Shown here piece by piece: positions 20,701-29,216 of a stretch of 64,000 nt of DNA (its first letter is position 1; every line of letters starts with the position of its first letter). Position numbers and translations under genes: made by a program. The notes under the pieces are model-generated. The model did no database searches. It was given only the letters and a program-made list of their open reading frames with translations, and was not told the DNA's origin. The stretch is from NCBI GenBank assembly GCA_050945155.1, contig JBMNSK010000003.1:1-64000 (forward strand). The letters are read 5' to 3'. The DNA is from JBMNSK01 sp050945155. Lineage in GTDB: Bacteria; Actinomycetota; Coriobacteriia; Coriobacteriales; Eggerthellaceae.

Positions 20701-23700
20701 ATTTGATGCAACGCTCAATCCTTACAAGACAAGTGATGGCTCAGATCCTGTTCCGGAGTCTTCCAATATTGAAAATGGGCCGACTACGTCCGACTTACAG
20801 GACATTGTATATGGTTCTGATGTAACTCTTCCGACACCAAGTGCTATCGGCTACGACTTCGAGGGCTGGACAGTTAAGGACGAAAACGGAAACAACGTTG
20901 AGGTTACCCAGTCTGGCGATTCATATACCTTCACACAGCCTAACTCGAAGGTAACAATTGAAGGAACATTTAGCCTTAAGAGCTTTACCGTAACCTATGT
21001 TCAGCCGACCGATACAACGCGCGGCACGGTTACTGGTGACCCTGAGACTGTGAAGTACAACCATTCGCCTTTGGCTAATGGGGTAAGCGCTACAGCTACT
21101 GATGATTATTACTTCGCAAATTGGCGCATTACGCCAGCAGGGGATGAGTCTCAGACCTTAGCCACCGCGGCCTCACTTGACGAGTTGAAGGCTTATAAGG
21201 TGACACAAGATGTTCATGTTGTTGCAGTCTTTGGCGCTGTTTGGACAGTCGCATATACGACAGGACAGCATGGTGTCTTTGATCCGACTACACAAATTCA
21301 TGAGGGCATCCATAACGGATCTGCTTGGGTTGGCTTTGACAACACGCAGAATGGCGCCCTCGATACTGCGGCAACAAACGCAAAGAATGCAGGTAACCCT
21401 GCCGGTCGTCTTGGTTACATCTTTGATGGCTGGACTTGGAAGGATACTTCCGGAGTTTCTCATGACCTGACAGCAGAGAACACGCCTGCAACGGTAACGA
21501 CCAACTATAGTTTTGTTGCTAAGTGGAAACCGTCCACTCAGACCATCTCGATTACGCTCGACAATACCGCTGGCTATACCGGGACTGATTGGACCAAGGG
21601 TTCAAGTGTTTTGACAACTACCGGCCAAACCGAGGGAACCATTACCCTTCCTTCCGTAAGCGAGATGCCTACACGTCCGGGTCAGACACTTGTTGGCTTC
21701 ACCGGATCGGTTACCTCGCCGGTGGACGATACACACACCCAAACCGCTACAAAGACTTATGAGCCGGGTCAGACCATCGATGTTCCACTTAACGATGCAA
21801 CCTTTACGCCGGTCTATAAGGAAAATGTAGTAACGATTACCTACACCACAAACGAAACAAATGGTGGCGCTGATATGGGCACCATCGAGCGTACCTCTGA
21901 GAAGTTAGGTGCTCTCAATGGCCGCAAAAACGTTGAGGCAAACCCAGATGCTGGTCCTCTTACGAGCGCTACGCCACTTGGCTGCACCCCGACCGCAAAT
22001 CCGGGCTATCGTTTCGTGGGTTGGACAATTTCGACCCCGGATGGAGAAGCAGTTTCCTCCGACTGGGTAGCAAATGGCACCAACAAACTTACACCGCGTC
22101 AGGCAAGCGTAAGTGGTGTGAATGTATACGAGGAAGCAACCTATGTTGCGAACTTCGAACCCATAAGCTATTCGCTTACCTTCACGTCAGCCGATAGCCA
22201 TGGCACCATTTCGAAGGGCGTAAATGTTCCTGGTACGCTTCCGTACCAAACGAAATTAACCGCTGCTCAGGCAGCAGACATTTCAACAAATGCGGTTGCC
22301 GGTTATGAGTTGGCTGGCTGGGATTATTCTATTGAGAATGTCGCTACCGGCACGACAACTACCGGTACGGTTAGTGCCACCGCAGACTTGACGCAGCTGC
22401 CTATCACCGGCAATGCAACCTTTACCGCCAAGTGGAAGGCAAGTGCCGCGACAGCAACCTTTACCAACAGGGATGCTGATTCGGGCGAACCGGCCTCTAC
22501 CTCCATTGAAGGCGTGACCGACGGAACCATTAGTGCTCCAGGTCGTGGCTCGATGGTTAAGCGCGGATACGACTTCGTTGGTTGGACGCTCGACGGCGAT
22601 GATAATGGTCAGGTTTATGAACCGAGTGACTCCATTACTCTGCCGGCTGGTGGAGCAACTTTCAATCCGAAGTGGTCGGCTCATACCTATACCGTTTCCT
22701 ATAACGTGAACGCGACATACTATCCAGGCGTTTCAGGATCCGTTGCTTCAACGTCTGCATCCTACGGTGCAACGCTTAACGTATCTGACGGTACGGGAGT
22801 TACGCCAAACACCGGTTGGCATATTGAGTCCTGGAACACCAAGCCGGATGGCACCGGTACAACAATTAATCTGGGCGATGAGCTTAATTGGTCCGCTGTT
22901 GATATTTCAAGCGGCACAGTCACGCTCTATGCTCGCTATGCCCAAAACGACGTAACAATTACGCTTGAGCCGAACGGTGGCGTAGGAGAAGCTAAGGTTA
23001 TCCATGGCCACTACGGTGATACGGGCTATGCGCTGCCTGAGGTAGACACGGTCTTCTCACCAGCACAAGACATGGAGTTCGTATCGTGGAGTGTTACAAA
23101 CGATTGGCATTCTAGCTACTTCCTGAGGGAAGTTGGCACCGTTATTGACTTCCCGGCAGAAGGCAATACGACCATTTATGCAACGTGGAAGGCATCAAAG
23201 CCATACACGCTTTCATACCTGAAACGCGATGGCTCTGTACTGACATCTCAGGGTTATAACTTGACAGACAAGTTAAATCCGGTTGCTGAGAGCAATGTTA
23301 CCGACAAGCTTGATTCCAACTATTGGAACTTCAGTGGTTGGAAGGTAGTAAGCATTGTTGGCACGCCACAGCTTATTACGTCAGACATGACCATCGTCGA
23401 CGTAGCTCGCTACAATGGCAACTTCGATTCATCGGCTCAGCTTCCGAGTATCACGGAATACCAGGTACGTGAAGCTTGGGCTTTGAAGAACTATGACATT
23501 AACTTCGACAGCAATATACCAGGTGGTGCAGAAGAAGATAGTTCGAGTACGGCGATGTCTCAAATCACCAAGGGTGCTACCGAATCCTTCACCCTGCCGA
23601 GGAATACCTATGCGGTAAAGGGTTATACCTTCGCTGGTTGGAACACAAAGCCTGACGGTAACGGCACTTGGTACAGTGATGGTCAGGCAAATGTAAGCGG

Positions 23701-26700
23701 ATTGACCCAGGGCAATCAAACCACTGGCGAGCATGCAGTCACGCTCTATGCTCAGTGGAATACGCGCTCTGACTATGGCATCAATTACTACAACGACGGC
23801 GAAACAACCGTACCTGATAGCCAGGCTTCAGGTTTGCGCTACAACGACGTCGTGAATTCAAAAGACTATCCGACTGACCCAGTTAATCCAGACACTTCGT
23901 ATGCATTCGAAGGCTGGTACACCGAGCCTAATGGTGCGGGTACCAAGGTTGATCCGGGAACAACTACTATTGGACAGCTTGCTGAAATTGAGGCTGTTAC
24001 CGGCTACGACGGTTCTGTCTATGGCAGCCCAGAACAACGCGTTCAACTCTATGCTGCATACACGCAGAACGGCGTTCATGTTGACTACGATACGAACACG
24101 GAATCGTATAACAACAAGGTTGTGGGAGATGCCCCGACTGGAACTTCTGTAGCCAGTCCATTGCTTCCCATTACTGTTTCGGCGAACACGCTCACGTTGC
24201 TTGGTTACAACGCAAACGGGTGGAACACCAAGGCAGATGGTAGTGGCGATAACTATGCCGACAACGCCCAGTTCCTGCCAGGCGTTAAGGGTAGCTACAC
24301 GCTCTATGCTCAGTTCTCACCGAAGAATTACACTTTGGTCTTCGACAAACAGAACGGCGATGAGGTGTACACGAGCCCGAATACGTACAAGTGGTCCGAT
24401 TCGAACCTCTTAACGACTGCGCCAAAGAACGTAACGCGTGCGGGATATACACCAGTTACGAATCCAGACGGCTCGCTTAAGTGGTTCGCCGAGCCACAGG
24501 GCACAGATCCAAATGCGGGTACAGTAATTACTAACGACCTCTCGATAAGCGATATCCGAGGTACCGATGATGCCGATGGCACCGGACATCCAGTAACGCT
24601 GTATCTCCACTGGATTGAGCGCAGCGACTACAAGGTTGTTTTGAACACGCAGGGTCAGGGCTTAAATGACCCAAGTATTGCGGAGAATAAGACGGTAACT
24701 AATGTGAAGTGGTCTGACGTTGTGTCAGGAACCATCCCCGCTGATTACAAGAATCTGACTTCTTCGTATGCACACTTCGATGGTTGGTATCTGGACTCGT
24801 CCTATAACGAGGCTTTAGGTGAGAGTGTTGCTGTTTCCGATGTGGCTGGAAAGCTTACTGGAGAAAACGGAGACACCTTAAACCTCTATGCGAAGTGGAG
24901 TCCAAACACTGTTGCCTTGCAGTTCTTAGTTGATGAATCTGCTGGTGGCACGCATGCCAAGATTACTGAAGGTGCAAGCGAGCTTACTCAGCTTACGCGT
25001 AACACAACAGCACTTGCCGGCGAAGATGCTGTCGCTGCGGTAACGGCGAAGGCTAATGCGGGCTACACCATTGAGGGCGTTTATAAACGCGTTACCTCTG
25101 GTGGCTCGACAACCGACACCAAGCTCAGTGCTGATGATGGAGTAAGTATTAACTCCACGCAGTCTTCAGTAACCATTACTCCAAAACGCGATGGTTCTGT
25201 TTGGAAAGACGCAACCTATGTCATTAAGACAAAGGCCAAGACTGTTCCTTACAGCATTGAGTATTACAAGCAAAACACTAACGACGACGGTTATACGCTT
25301 GATGCAGAAGCTTCCTCAGAAGCATCAGAAGGCTTGGAAGCCGCTGTTGATAGTACTGTTTCAACGACAGATAACGGCGGCGCTCTCGAGAAGACCTTTA
25401 CCGGCTTCACGCTTGACAAGAGCATTGCCAATACCGTTTCCACGGGTACCATCCCGGCAACCGGTAAGCTTGTCCTGAAGCTTTACTACAACCGCAACCA
25501 GGGACATGTAACGTATAACCTGACTGGCAGCGAAACACCTCCTGGTGTTGTTGCCCCGACCGATAGCACGTCTTATCGCTATGGTCAGACGGTTACGTTG
25601 CAGCCTATGGATGCCGTGACCGGTTATACCTTCGGCGGTTGGACTGTAAAAGATAGCAACAATAACACTATTAGCGTGAGCTCGAACACCTTCACGATGC
25701 CATCGGGCAATGTGACGGTAACGGGCGCATGGACCGCTAATACCTATACGGTAACCTACGGTGTAGAGCAGGCGGATGGCACCAACGTAGGCATCATCCA
25801 AGGCTTAACCTCTGAGGATGTAAAGTACAACCAGCATCCGGTTAACACCTCAGGTGGCGATGCTGCACTCACAAAGGCCGTTGCGACGGTAAATGGTTAC
25901 AACCCAACAGGTTGGAACAAGTACAGCAAGGCCGACGACGGAACACTTAGCCTCCAGGGCTATGTAAGCAACCCGGCTGACTCGGCTATTACAGAAAATA
26001 CCGTCTTTAAGGCAGTCTTTAAGAAGACCTATGTGGTGAATTACGAGAAGGGTACCCATGGTACCTGGTCACTTGACTCTACTGACCCGGCATCACAGAT
26101 GAGCTTCCAAGACCTGCAAGATGGCGCTGCCATGCCGGCAAATGCGCTTGACCCAAGCGACAGCGCGAACCACGACGCAGGCTGGATCTTCATCGGCTGG
26201 CAACTGGGTGATTCCGGTACAACAGCTTATGGCGTTGCCAATGAAAACAAGGAGTTTGCAAAGACGGCCTATGGCATTGCTGACGATGGCTTTGAGGAGA
26301 GCTTACCTGCAACGGTAACGCACAACTACAAACTCATTGCTATGTGGCGTCCAACCGAACAAGCTTTGACCTTCGATAAGAACAACGCACAAGCCGCATG
26401 GACTGGAGCAGATCCAAGCATGACAGCAGTAGCTACCGACGCTACGGTAACGATGCCAGCGGCAAGCACTGTTTCTTATGCTGGTCATACTTTGAAGGGT
26501 TGGAGCACTGAGCAAGATCCTGCTCAGCAAAACAACACCAATACCTATGCACCGGGCAGCAATACCTATAAGATGCCGGCAACAGCTACAACGCTGTATG
26601 CAGTTTGGTCAGCCAATCCAGTATCTATTAAGTATGAAGTTGCCTCTGCTGATGCAGCAGCTGGCATGGGCACCGTCAGTCGTTCAAGCGAGGGTGCGCT

Positions 26701-27934
26701 CAATGCTGACTCTCCTGCGACCGACATCCAAGGCTCTACTGCAACGGCAAATCCGGGCTATGAGTTCACGTTCTGGTCGAAGAAGAGCGATGCTTCGAAC
26801 ACACCGCTTTCAACGAACGCGACGTATACGCCAAGTAACGTGGCAGACGAGACCTATGTTGCTCACTTCCAGCCAATCTCTTACACCGTACGCTTTGCAA
26901 GCGCTGCAGGCGGATCTGTAAACTCCTTCCTCTCGCGTGGTGAAGGATTCGCAGTTGCCTACAACAGCGTGATGACGGATACGACTAAGAACCCAGCGGC
27001 AACCCATCCTGGTCTTGCCAATGCCGTTGATTTCTTGAACAACAACGGTGTGGTTGCTCAGGCTGGTTATGAGGCAGCGAGCCCGAAGTGGACCTATACC
27101 TACACGCCGGCAGGCAGCTTGACCCCGGTAACGGCGACAACGAGCGACCCAACGTCGGTTACTATCCTGGGCGATACAACCTTCACCGCTCAGTGGACAA
27201 AGAAGACCTATAGCGTTCACTATGACCTTGGCTATGGCGGAAAAACGCTTGAGCCGAAGAATACAACTTGGGATGGCGCAACAGCTGGTCTGCTTGCAGG
27301 GGTAACAGGGACAAACGCTCCTACGCGTACCGGTTATACCTTCGATGGCTGGTATGTAAGCCAGACCGAGCAAAACAACAACACAAGGGCGGATGCGACA
27401 GGATTTACTACCTTTGCTTCATGGGCGGTGGCTCAGGGCAATACCGACGGTAGCCAACCGACTGTCACGCTCTATGCGAAGTGGAACCCGGTTGCTTATC
27501 CGGTTACCTTCCCGAATGGTCAGGTACGGGATGTTGACTACGGAACCACCATTCCAAAGAGCGTCATTCCGAAGCTCTCGACACCGAGTGGAAAGAAGTT
27601 AAGCGGTTACAAGGTTACCGTGACACATCTTGATGGCACGACCGAGACCTTCACGTGGAACAAGTCGCTTGATAAGTTGAAGGTGAAGGGCCCAACCGTC
27701 ATCGAGGCACTTTGGACTAATGCTCCGAAGGGCAGCGGCGGTGAGAACGGAACGCCTGGAAGCGACAAGGGTGGCTTATACGGCGAGAACGGACTGCCTT
27801 CAACGGGCGATATTATGCACGTGGTTATTCCGGCTATTGTGTTGATAGCATTGGCCGCTGCGGTTGTTCTCCTTGTTCGTCGGAAGATGGATGATGATAG
27901 TAACTGGAAAAACGGAAGGCATATTTCCAAGTAA
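14759..27934 (+). CDS. Giant LPXTG-anchored InlB B-repeat surface protein
   Basis: This is a complete 4,391-residue surface protein. The ATG follows a GAGG ribosome site with 7-base spacing. Residues 1-25 are strongly basic, followed by a hydrophobic segment ending near SAFGE, a long Gram-positive signal peptide. A Ser/Thr/Asn/Gly-rich linker and a unique domain (about 120-500) precede dozens of Listeria-Bacteroides beta-grasp repeats. Two or three units resemble MucBP (for example near 20460 and 25245). The C-terminus has the sortase signal LPSTG at residue 4346, a hydrophobic helix and an RRK tail, so it should be covalently attached to peptidoglycan. No sortase gene lies in the window. It follows the first giant gene by 180 bases on the same strand. 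A role in adhesion or as a cell-surface stalk is inferred; no ligand-binding domain is recognised. Confidence 0.93.
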   Translation: MAFQKRNQSKKHRLLRQYRGKHAAKRDLSTSIIACMLTAVMVFAFVPASAFGEIANQLGINQGQTEAQGETNTDGATNTDSGTNTNSDSENASGSTDNNTDQGASAKKLNGPLRGPASTQNTYTVHIRGNASQWDGTYDQVVYPGTGQGDQYAYTSENLQGFGTDGFGDLYPGEQDEYSITIAGDDENWLNSMPTPQVKGFIAQRWMYWKYVQDMSGNITHDCRGLEYDRPLSADTLPQLGHPDQEPIFMTYSPRPYYVYYLYSWSSGTTDSVVYSTEGVESPKYGDNLPDLTTAQGDLYETYEEELNAAWDDPDLCGLWDGGWINVATGKYFSEPYGSDHTVCDLFKETGKDTPQLNAEVPESSKFYDVIHSGNFEGNIILVPTLKHPVTLNANVAGVQNNKTTTLHTVLEKYDEDSLGDEYTCQALAKLPSSASDLPSDFTSDAASDATIVGWSTSPDATYDEATGNISTPAGSTTYSFGDDFNFQFDGVANTDNPGSIDPEHPDTLYAVWKTNSVPSNTVTLDPNGGTAGSTTTVSATNGQPMTAIDSAGLPTRTGYSFDGYYDNATAGTKYYNADGSSAKNWDKNENTTLYAHWTAKTTNVSLNENGGTAGTTTSVTATYDQAMTAIDSGALPTRTGYTFDGYYDDATGGTKYYNADGSSAATWNKDAETATLYAHWTAKTTNVSLNANGGTNGSTTNVTATYDQAMPSIASNALPTRTGYDFTGFFDASTGGTKYYNADGSSAATWTNDTASATLYAQWSPKTYNITYNLNGGENNSANPSTYTPEDTITLQAPTKEGYIFTGWTGSNGSSPQINPVITQGTTGDLNFTANWSQATYTVNFVKNASDATGTMDAQTISRDQATQLNANNFSRTGWKFDKWTTQADGSGTSYADQAAVTNLADVGGSITLYAQWVRSTSNVTFDMNGGTGGPTSGITATYGSEMPAISSTPTKNGYAFDGFVDDSGTKYYNADGSSAKNWDKEDATVSLKAKWNTVDYTIEYNLNGGALASGVTNPTSYTVETEDFTLNNPTKTGYDFAGWTGTDLLLATNNVTVAKGSTGNRSYNATWTAHTYNVAFDKNSNTATGSVSTLNCTYDTEANLPTVGNQYDNASALLKNPGYTFMGWNSSQTAANNGTVEYADGASINNLSADNNATITLYAVWQANTYTVKYHATKPATATPDVSGTMDDQTLTYGTAGKLTKNAFSLTGYSFGGWATSEGSSTVAYSDEYSIATGTGLATTPNATVDLYPVWTPRTTTATFHANNGTTDSFAQDITYDSDADLTGLTLPTREGYTLDGFYDQETGGTKYYSYDGATGKLTATKKWDKDVDATDLYAHWTANTYTVKFDKNASEATGTMEDQTLTYDDASGKLTANTFEREGYTFSGWSTSATATEATYSDQAAKPNITGTDGATVTLYAVWSKNSYIVKYLPGDHGTFTTASSPDNKTVFSLPYGDKLLNGYYEGPKDGSEPIHDFGYRHIGWKCEETGITYKGEVGAGDASIADMIKLTMPAHDLTFTAVWEYDTTFEVSYNLVYGSTVDSTTLPGLNSTPAQSPSNGLNVDCNVFGKGLSIDHSSDPTFITPQVDGYTFVRWYYIDHENGDQKVTLDPQTTTVGTVISKMDKSSSDYRSHRAMIYAEFTANHQDITFHANDGTDNTHTQTDASQTTGAQVTLTKIADFGTDASKFVRTGYTFKGWNSNAAGTGTSYEDGAAYTLAANNNDFYAQWEAKNYTVKFLGGGATGGSMANATFTYDGTGYTNTLPNSGFTRDGYRFTGWKDTTANKTYTAGTDTYANLDVSSADANNTIELTAQWQKEATVSFDANGGTLNSGETAPSAITQDAESTFTLPGNIYSKTGYSQNGWNTRADGTGTHYDASATPTLSDNTTLYAEWQANSNTAYSIDIYEQQVDGNYPGAPTNVLTDASYVGTTGTPATGYSVTPSSGFELDENATGTDAHPIIAADGSTHVKLYYKRKVFDATLNPYKTSDGSDPVPESSNIENGPTTSDLQDIVYGSDVTLPTPSAIGYDFEGWTVKDENGNNVEVTQSGDSYTFTQPNSKVTIEGTFSLKSFTVTYVQPTDTTRGTVTGDPETVKYNHSPLANGVSATATDDYYFANWRITPAGDESQTLATAASLDELKAYKVTQDVHVVAVFGAVWTVAYTTGQHGVFDPTTQIHEGIHNGSAWVGFDNTQNGALDTAATNAKNAGNPAGRLGYIFDGWTWKDTSGVSHDLTAENTPATVTTNYSFVAKWKPSTQTISITLDNTAGYTGTDWTKGSSVLTTTGQTEGTITLPSVSEMPTRPGQTLVGFTGSVTSPVDDTHTQTATKTYEPGQTIDVPLNDATFTPVYKENVVTITYTTNETNGGADMGTIERTSEKLGALNGRKNVEANPDAGPLTSATPLGCTPTANPGYRFVGWTISTPDGEAVSSDWVANGTNKLTPRQASVSGVNVYEEATYVANFEPISYSLTFTSADSHGTISKGVNVPGTLPYQTKLTAAQAADISTNAVAGYELAGWDYSIENVATGTTTTGTVSATADLTQLPITGNATFTAKWKASAATATFTNRDADSGEPASTSIEGVTDGTISAPGRGSMVKRGYDFVGWTLDGDDNGQVYEPSDSITLPAGGATFNPKWSAHTYTVSYNVNATYYPGVSGSVASTSASYGATLNVSDGTGVTPNTGWHIESWNTKPDGTGTTINLGDELNWSAVDISSGTVTLYARYAQNDVTITLEPNGGVGEAKVIHGHYGDTGYALPEVDTVFSPAQDMEFVSWSVTNDWHSSYFLREVGTVIDFPAEGNTTIYATWKASKPYTLSYLKRDGSVLTSQGYNLTDKLNPVAESNVTDKLDSNYWNFSGWKVVSIVGTPQLITSDMTIVDVARYNGNFDSSAQLPSITEYQVREAWALKNYDINFDSNIPGGAEEDSSSTAMSQITKGATESFTLPRNTYAVKGYTFAGWNTKPDGNGTWYSDGQANVSGLTQGNQTTGEHAVTLYAQWNTRSDYGINYYNDGETTVPDSQASGLRYNDVVNSKDYPTDPVNPDTSYAFEGWYTEPNGAGTKVDPGTTTIGQLAEIEAVTGYDGSVYGSPEQRVQLYAAYTQNGVHVDYDTNTESYNNKVVGDAPTGTSVASPLLPITVSANTLTLLGYNANGWNTKADGSGDNYADNAQFLPGVKGSYTLYAQFSPKNYTLVFDKQNGDEVYTSPNTYKWSDSNLLTTAPKNVTRAGYTPVTNPDGSLKWFAEPQGTDPNAGTVITNDLSISDIRGTDDADGTGHPVTLYLHWIERSDYKVVLNTQGQGLNDPSIAENKTVTNVKWSDVVSGTIPADYKNLTSSYAHFDGWYLDSSYNEALGESVAVSDVAGKLTGENGDTLNLYAKWSPNTVALQFLVDESAGGTHAKITEGASELTQLTRNTTALAGEDAVAAVTAKANAGYTIEGVYKRVTSGGSTTDTKLSADDGVSINSTQSSVTITPKRDGSVWKDATYVIKTKAKTVPYSIEYYKQNTNDDGYTLDAEASSEASEGLEAAVDSTVSTTDNGGALEKTFTGFTLDKSIANTVSTGTIPATGKLVLKLYYNRNQGHVTYNLTGSETPPGVVAPTDSTSYRYGQTVTLQPMDAVTGYTFGGWTVKDSNNNTISVSSNTFTMPSGNVTVTGAWTANTYTVTYGVEQADGTNVGIIQGLTSEDVKYNQHPVNTSGGDAALTKAVATVNGYNPTGWNKYSKADDGTLSLQGYVSNPADSAITENTVFKAVFKKTYVVNYEKGTHGTWSLDSTDPASQMSFQDLQDGAAMPANALDPSDSANHDAGWIFIGWQLGDSGTTAYGVANENKEFAKTAYGIADDGFEESLPATVTHNYKLIAMWRPTEQALTFDKNNAQAAWTGADPSMTAVATDATVTMPAASTVSYAGHTLKGWSTEQDPAQQNNTNTYAPGSNTYKMPATATTLYAVWSANPVSIKYEVASADAAAGMGTVSRSSEGALNADSPATDIQGSTATANPGYEFTFWSKKSDASNTPLSTNATYTPSNVADETYVAHFQPISYTVRFASAAGGSVNSFLSRGEGFAVAYNSVMTDTTKNPAATHPGLANAVDFLNNNGVVAQAGYEAASPKWTYTYTPAGSLTPVTATTSDPTSVTILGDTTFTAQWTKKTYSVHYDLGYGGKTLEPKNTTWDGATAGLLAGVTGTNAPTRTGYTFDGWYVSQTEQNNNTRADATGFTTFASWAVAQGNTDGSQPTVTLYAKWNPVAYPVTFPNGQVRDVDYGTTIPKSVIPKLSTPSGKKLSGYKVTVTHLDGTTETFTWNKSLDKLKVKGPTVIEALWTNAPKGSGGENGTPGSDKGGLYGENGLPSTGDIMHVVIPAIVLIALAAAVVLLVRRKMDDDSNWKNGRHISK
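16420..17050 (+). repeat. Near-identical Flg_new units at DNA level
   Basis: Successive units share TRTGY, the core KYYNADGSSA and an LYAHW/LYAQW end. The DNA core TACTACAACGCCGA recurs at 16481, 16727 and 16976, giving periods of 246 and 249 bases (82-83 codons). A related copy (TATTACAACGCCGA) lies at 17675. The closeness at DNA level marks recent tandem amplification within the second giant gene. Confidence 0.75.
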
Positions 27935-27961
27935 GCCGCTAGGCTAAGACTGTAAGATGAG

Positions 27962-27996
27962 GTTGTGCCGGGGAATCACCCCGGCACAACTTTTTT
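27962..27996 (+). terminator. Strong rho-independent terminator after the LPXTG giant gene
   Basis: A perfect 12-bp stem GTTGTGCCGGGG / CCCCGGCACAAC with a 5-base loop is followed by six T. It lies 27 bases after the stop codon. Confidence 0.95.
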
Positions 27997-28007
27997 ATAG
28001 GCACGAT

Positions 28008-28154
28008 GTTTGGGGGGCTGTGTTAGAGGGCTGCTTGGTGGCTGTGTTACCGGGCTGCTTGGGGGGCTGTGTTAGCGGATTGCATTGGGGCTTTATTGGC
28101 GGGTTGTTTTGACGGCTTGTGTTGATAGGCTGTTTGGGGCTGTATTGGCGAGCT
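28008..28154. repeat. Degenerate tandem repeat, six units of 23-26 bp
   Basis: Units start at 28008, 28033, 28057, 28082, 28106 and 28132, and centre on the core GGGGCTGTGTTAGCGGG. They diverge by substitutions and one- to two-base indels. The array fills the space between the terminator of the giant gene and the 3' end of the convergent DUF151 gene. No protein-coding signal was seen in it. Function is unknown. Confidence 0.75.
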
Positions 28155-28171
28155 ATCGCTACAACCTTGCC

Positions 28172-28837
28172 TCAGGCATTGTTGTCGGTAAAATCCTCGG
28201 GGTTTAAGTCTTTGAGGAAGTCGCGGAACTCGTCAATCTCTTCTTCCATATGTTTAGGGTTCTTAAAGATATAGGGAAACGAGGAAGACTCCAAAACAGG
28301 TTTTGCCATAAAAATAGACGCATGTTGGCGAATCGCCAGAGTAAGGGCGTCAGAAGGGCGGCTATCGATGCAAATAAGCCGCCCGTGCTGGTTCAAAACA
28401 AGGTCTGCATAAAACGTAGATCCCTTAACATCCCGTATGACGACATAGTCTACAAAAGCATCGAGGCTTGTTAAGGTTTCAAGTAAGAGGTCATGTGTCG
28501 TAGGGCGCGTATAGCGCAGCGTATCGAGCGCAGACCGGAGAGCACGCGCTTCAACGGGTCCAACCCAGATAGGAACAACGCGGGACTTTCCGCCAGGGTT
28601 TGCTTGTTCACTTTCAGGCTGCAGGACAACTGCAGAAAGGGCAGGGGGTTGAATCACGATAAGGGTGAGAACCTTTACGCGTTCTAAGTTTTCATCGTCG
28701 ATGAAGTTGTTGAATTCCAATGAAAACTCCTCATCCAGGTCTAGATTTCGTCTTATTTCATAATAGTCTGTTCCGCGCGACTTTTTCGAAAAGTATTTAT
28801 GCTTATATTTTTCAAAAATGTTGACCTCATTCACCAT
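28172..28837 (-). CDS. Bifunctional nuclease family (DUF151) protein
   Basis: A 221-residue protein with a DUF151 (BFN) domain over about residues 52-185. The family hallmark is the segment ICIDSRPSDALTLAIR, together with VPIWVGPVEARAL. Plant and some bacterial members are reported to have RNase and DNase activity; most bacterial copies are uncharacterised. The first 50 residues are charged and specific to this protein, and the C-terminus is acidic (EEEIDEFRDFL). It is transcribed away from the tRNA-Ile gene. The tRNA promoter overlaps the first codons of this gene, so the two transcripts start almost back to back. The domain call is firm; the biochemical role is inferred from the family. Confidence 0.88.
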   Translation of the reverse strand: MVNEVNIFEKYKHKYFSKKSRGTDYYEIRRNLDLDEEFSLEFNNFIDDENLERVKVLTLIVIQPPALSAVVLQPESEQANPGGKSRVVPIWVGPVEARALRSALDTLRYTRPTTHDLLLETLTSLDAFVDYVVIRDVKGSTFYADLVLNQHGRLICIDSRPSDALTLAIRQHASIFMAKPVLESSSFPYIFKNPKHMEEEIDEFRDFLKDLNPEDFTDNNA

Positions 28838-28850
28838 TTAGGGGTATAGT
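28821..28850 (+). promoter_or_regulatory. Sigma70-type promoter for tRNA-Ile/tRNA-Ala
   Basis: TTGACC (28821-28826), an 18-base spacer and TATAGT (28845-28850), ending 16 bases before the tRNA. The -35 box lies inside the 5' end of the divergent DUF151 gene. Confidence 0.7.
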
Positions 28851-28866
28851 ACATGAGCACTTTTTT

Positions 28867-28943
<77 letters not shown>

Positions 28944-28953
28944 TTATTTCGCG

Positions 28954-28996
28954 ATAAACGCTCCACCGTGAGCCAAGTTGCCGGTGGAGCGTTTAT
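28954..28996. other. Long hairpin between tRNA-Ile and tRNA-Ala
   Basis: ATAAACGCTCCACCG (28954-28968) pairs perfectly over 15 bp with 28982-28996, with a 13-base loop. There is no clear T run after it. It may be an RNA processing or termination element between the two tRNAs. Confidence 0.7.
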
Positions 28997-29017
28997 TAGT
29001 GAGAAAAAGTGTGAAAC

Positions 29018-29093
29018 GGGGCATTAGCTCAGCTGGGAGAGCGCGGGCTTTGCAAGCCTGAGGTCAGGGGTTCGATCCCCCTATGCTCCACCA
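29018..29093 (+). tRNA. tRNA-Ala (TGC)
   Basis: Acceptor GGGGCAT / ATGCTCC (one G-U pair), anticodon loop TTTGCAA giving TGC, GGTTCGATCC T-loop and encoded CCA. Confidence 0.97.
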
Positions 29094-29101
29094 GGAAGTA
29101 T

Positions 29102-29137
29102 CGTGCCGAGCCGAATGAGGCTCGGCACGTTGTATTT
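29102..29137 (+). terminator. Terminator after tRNA-Ala
   Basis: An 11-bp stem CGTGCCGAGCC / GGCTCGGCACG with a 6-base loop (29102-29129), followed by TTGTATTT. Confidence 0.75.
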
Positions 29138-29216
29138 CAGGGGACTTGGATTCGAGAATTGTCCATAGAAGGTAACGAGATTAGAAGCCACACAAGGGGC
29201 TAAGAAAGAAGAAACA

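Noticed and set aside
1..27934. CRISPR array or direct-repeat DNA element
   Set aside because: The periodicity is that of protein domains in open reading frames, with 210-250 bp units and no short identical repeats separated by spacers.
28008..28154. Insertion sequence or attachment site remnant
   Set aside because: No transposase or integrase sequence, no inverted ends and no duplicated target are visible; the text is a simple degenerate tandem array.
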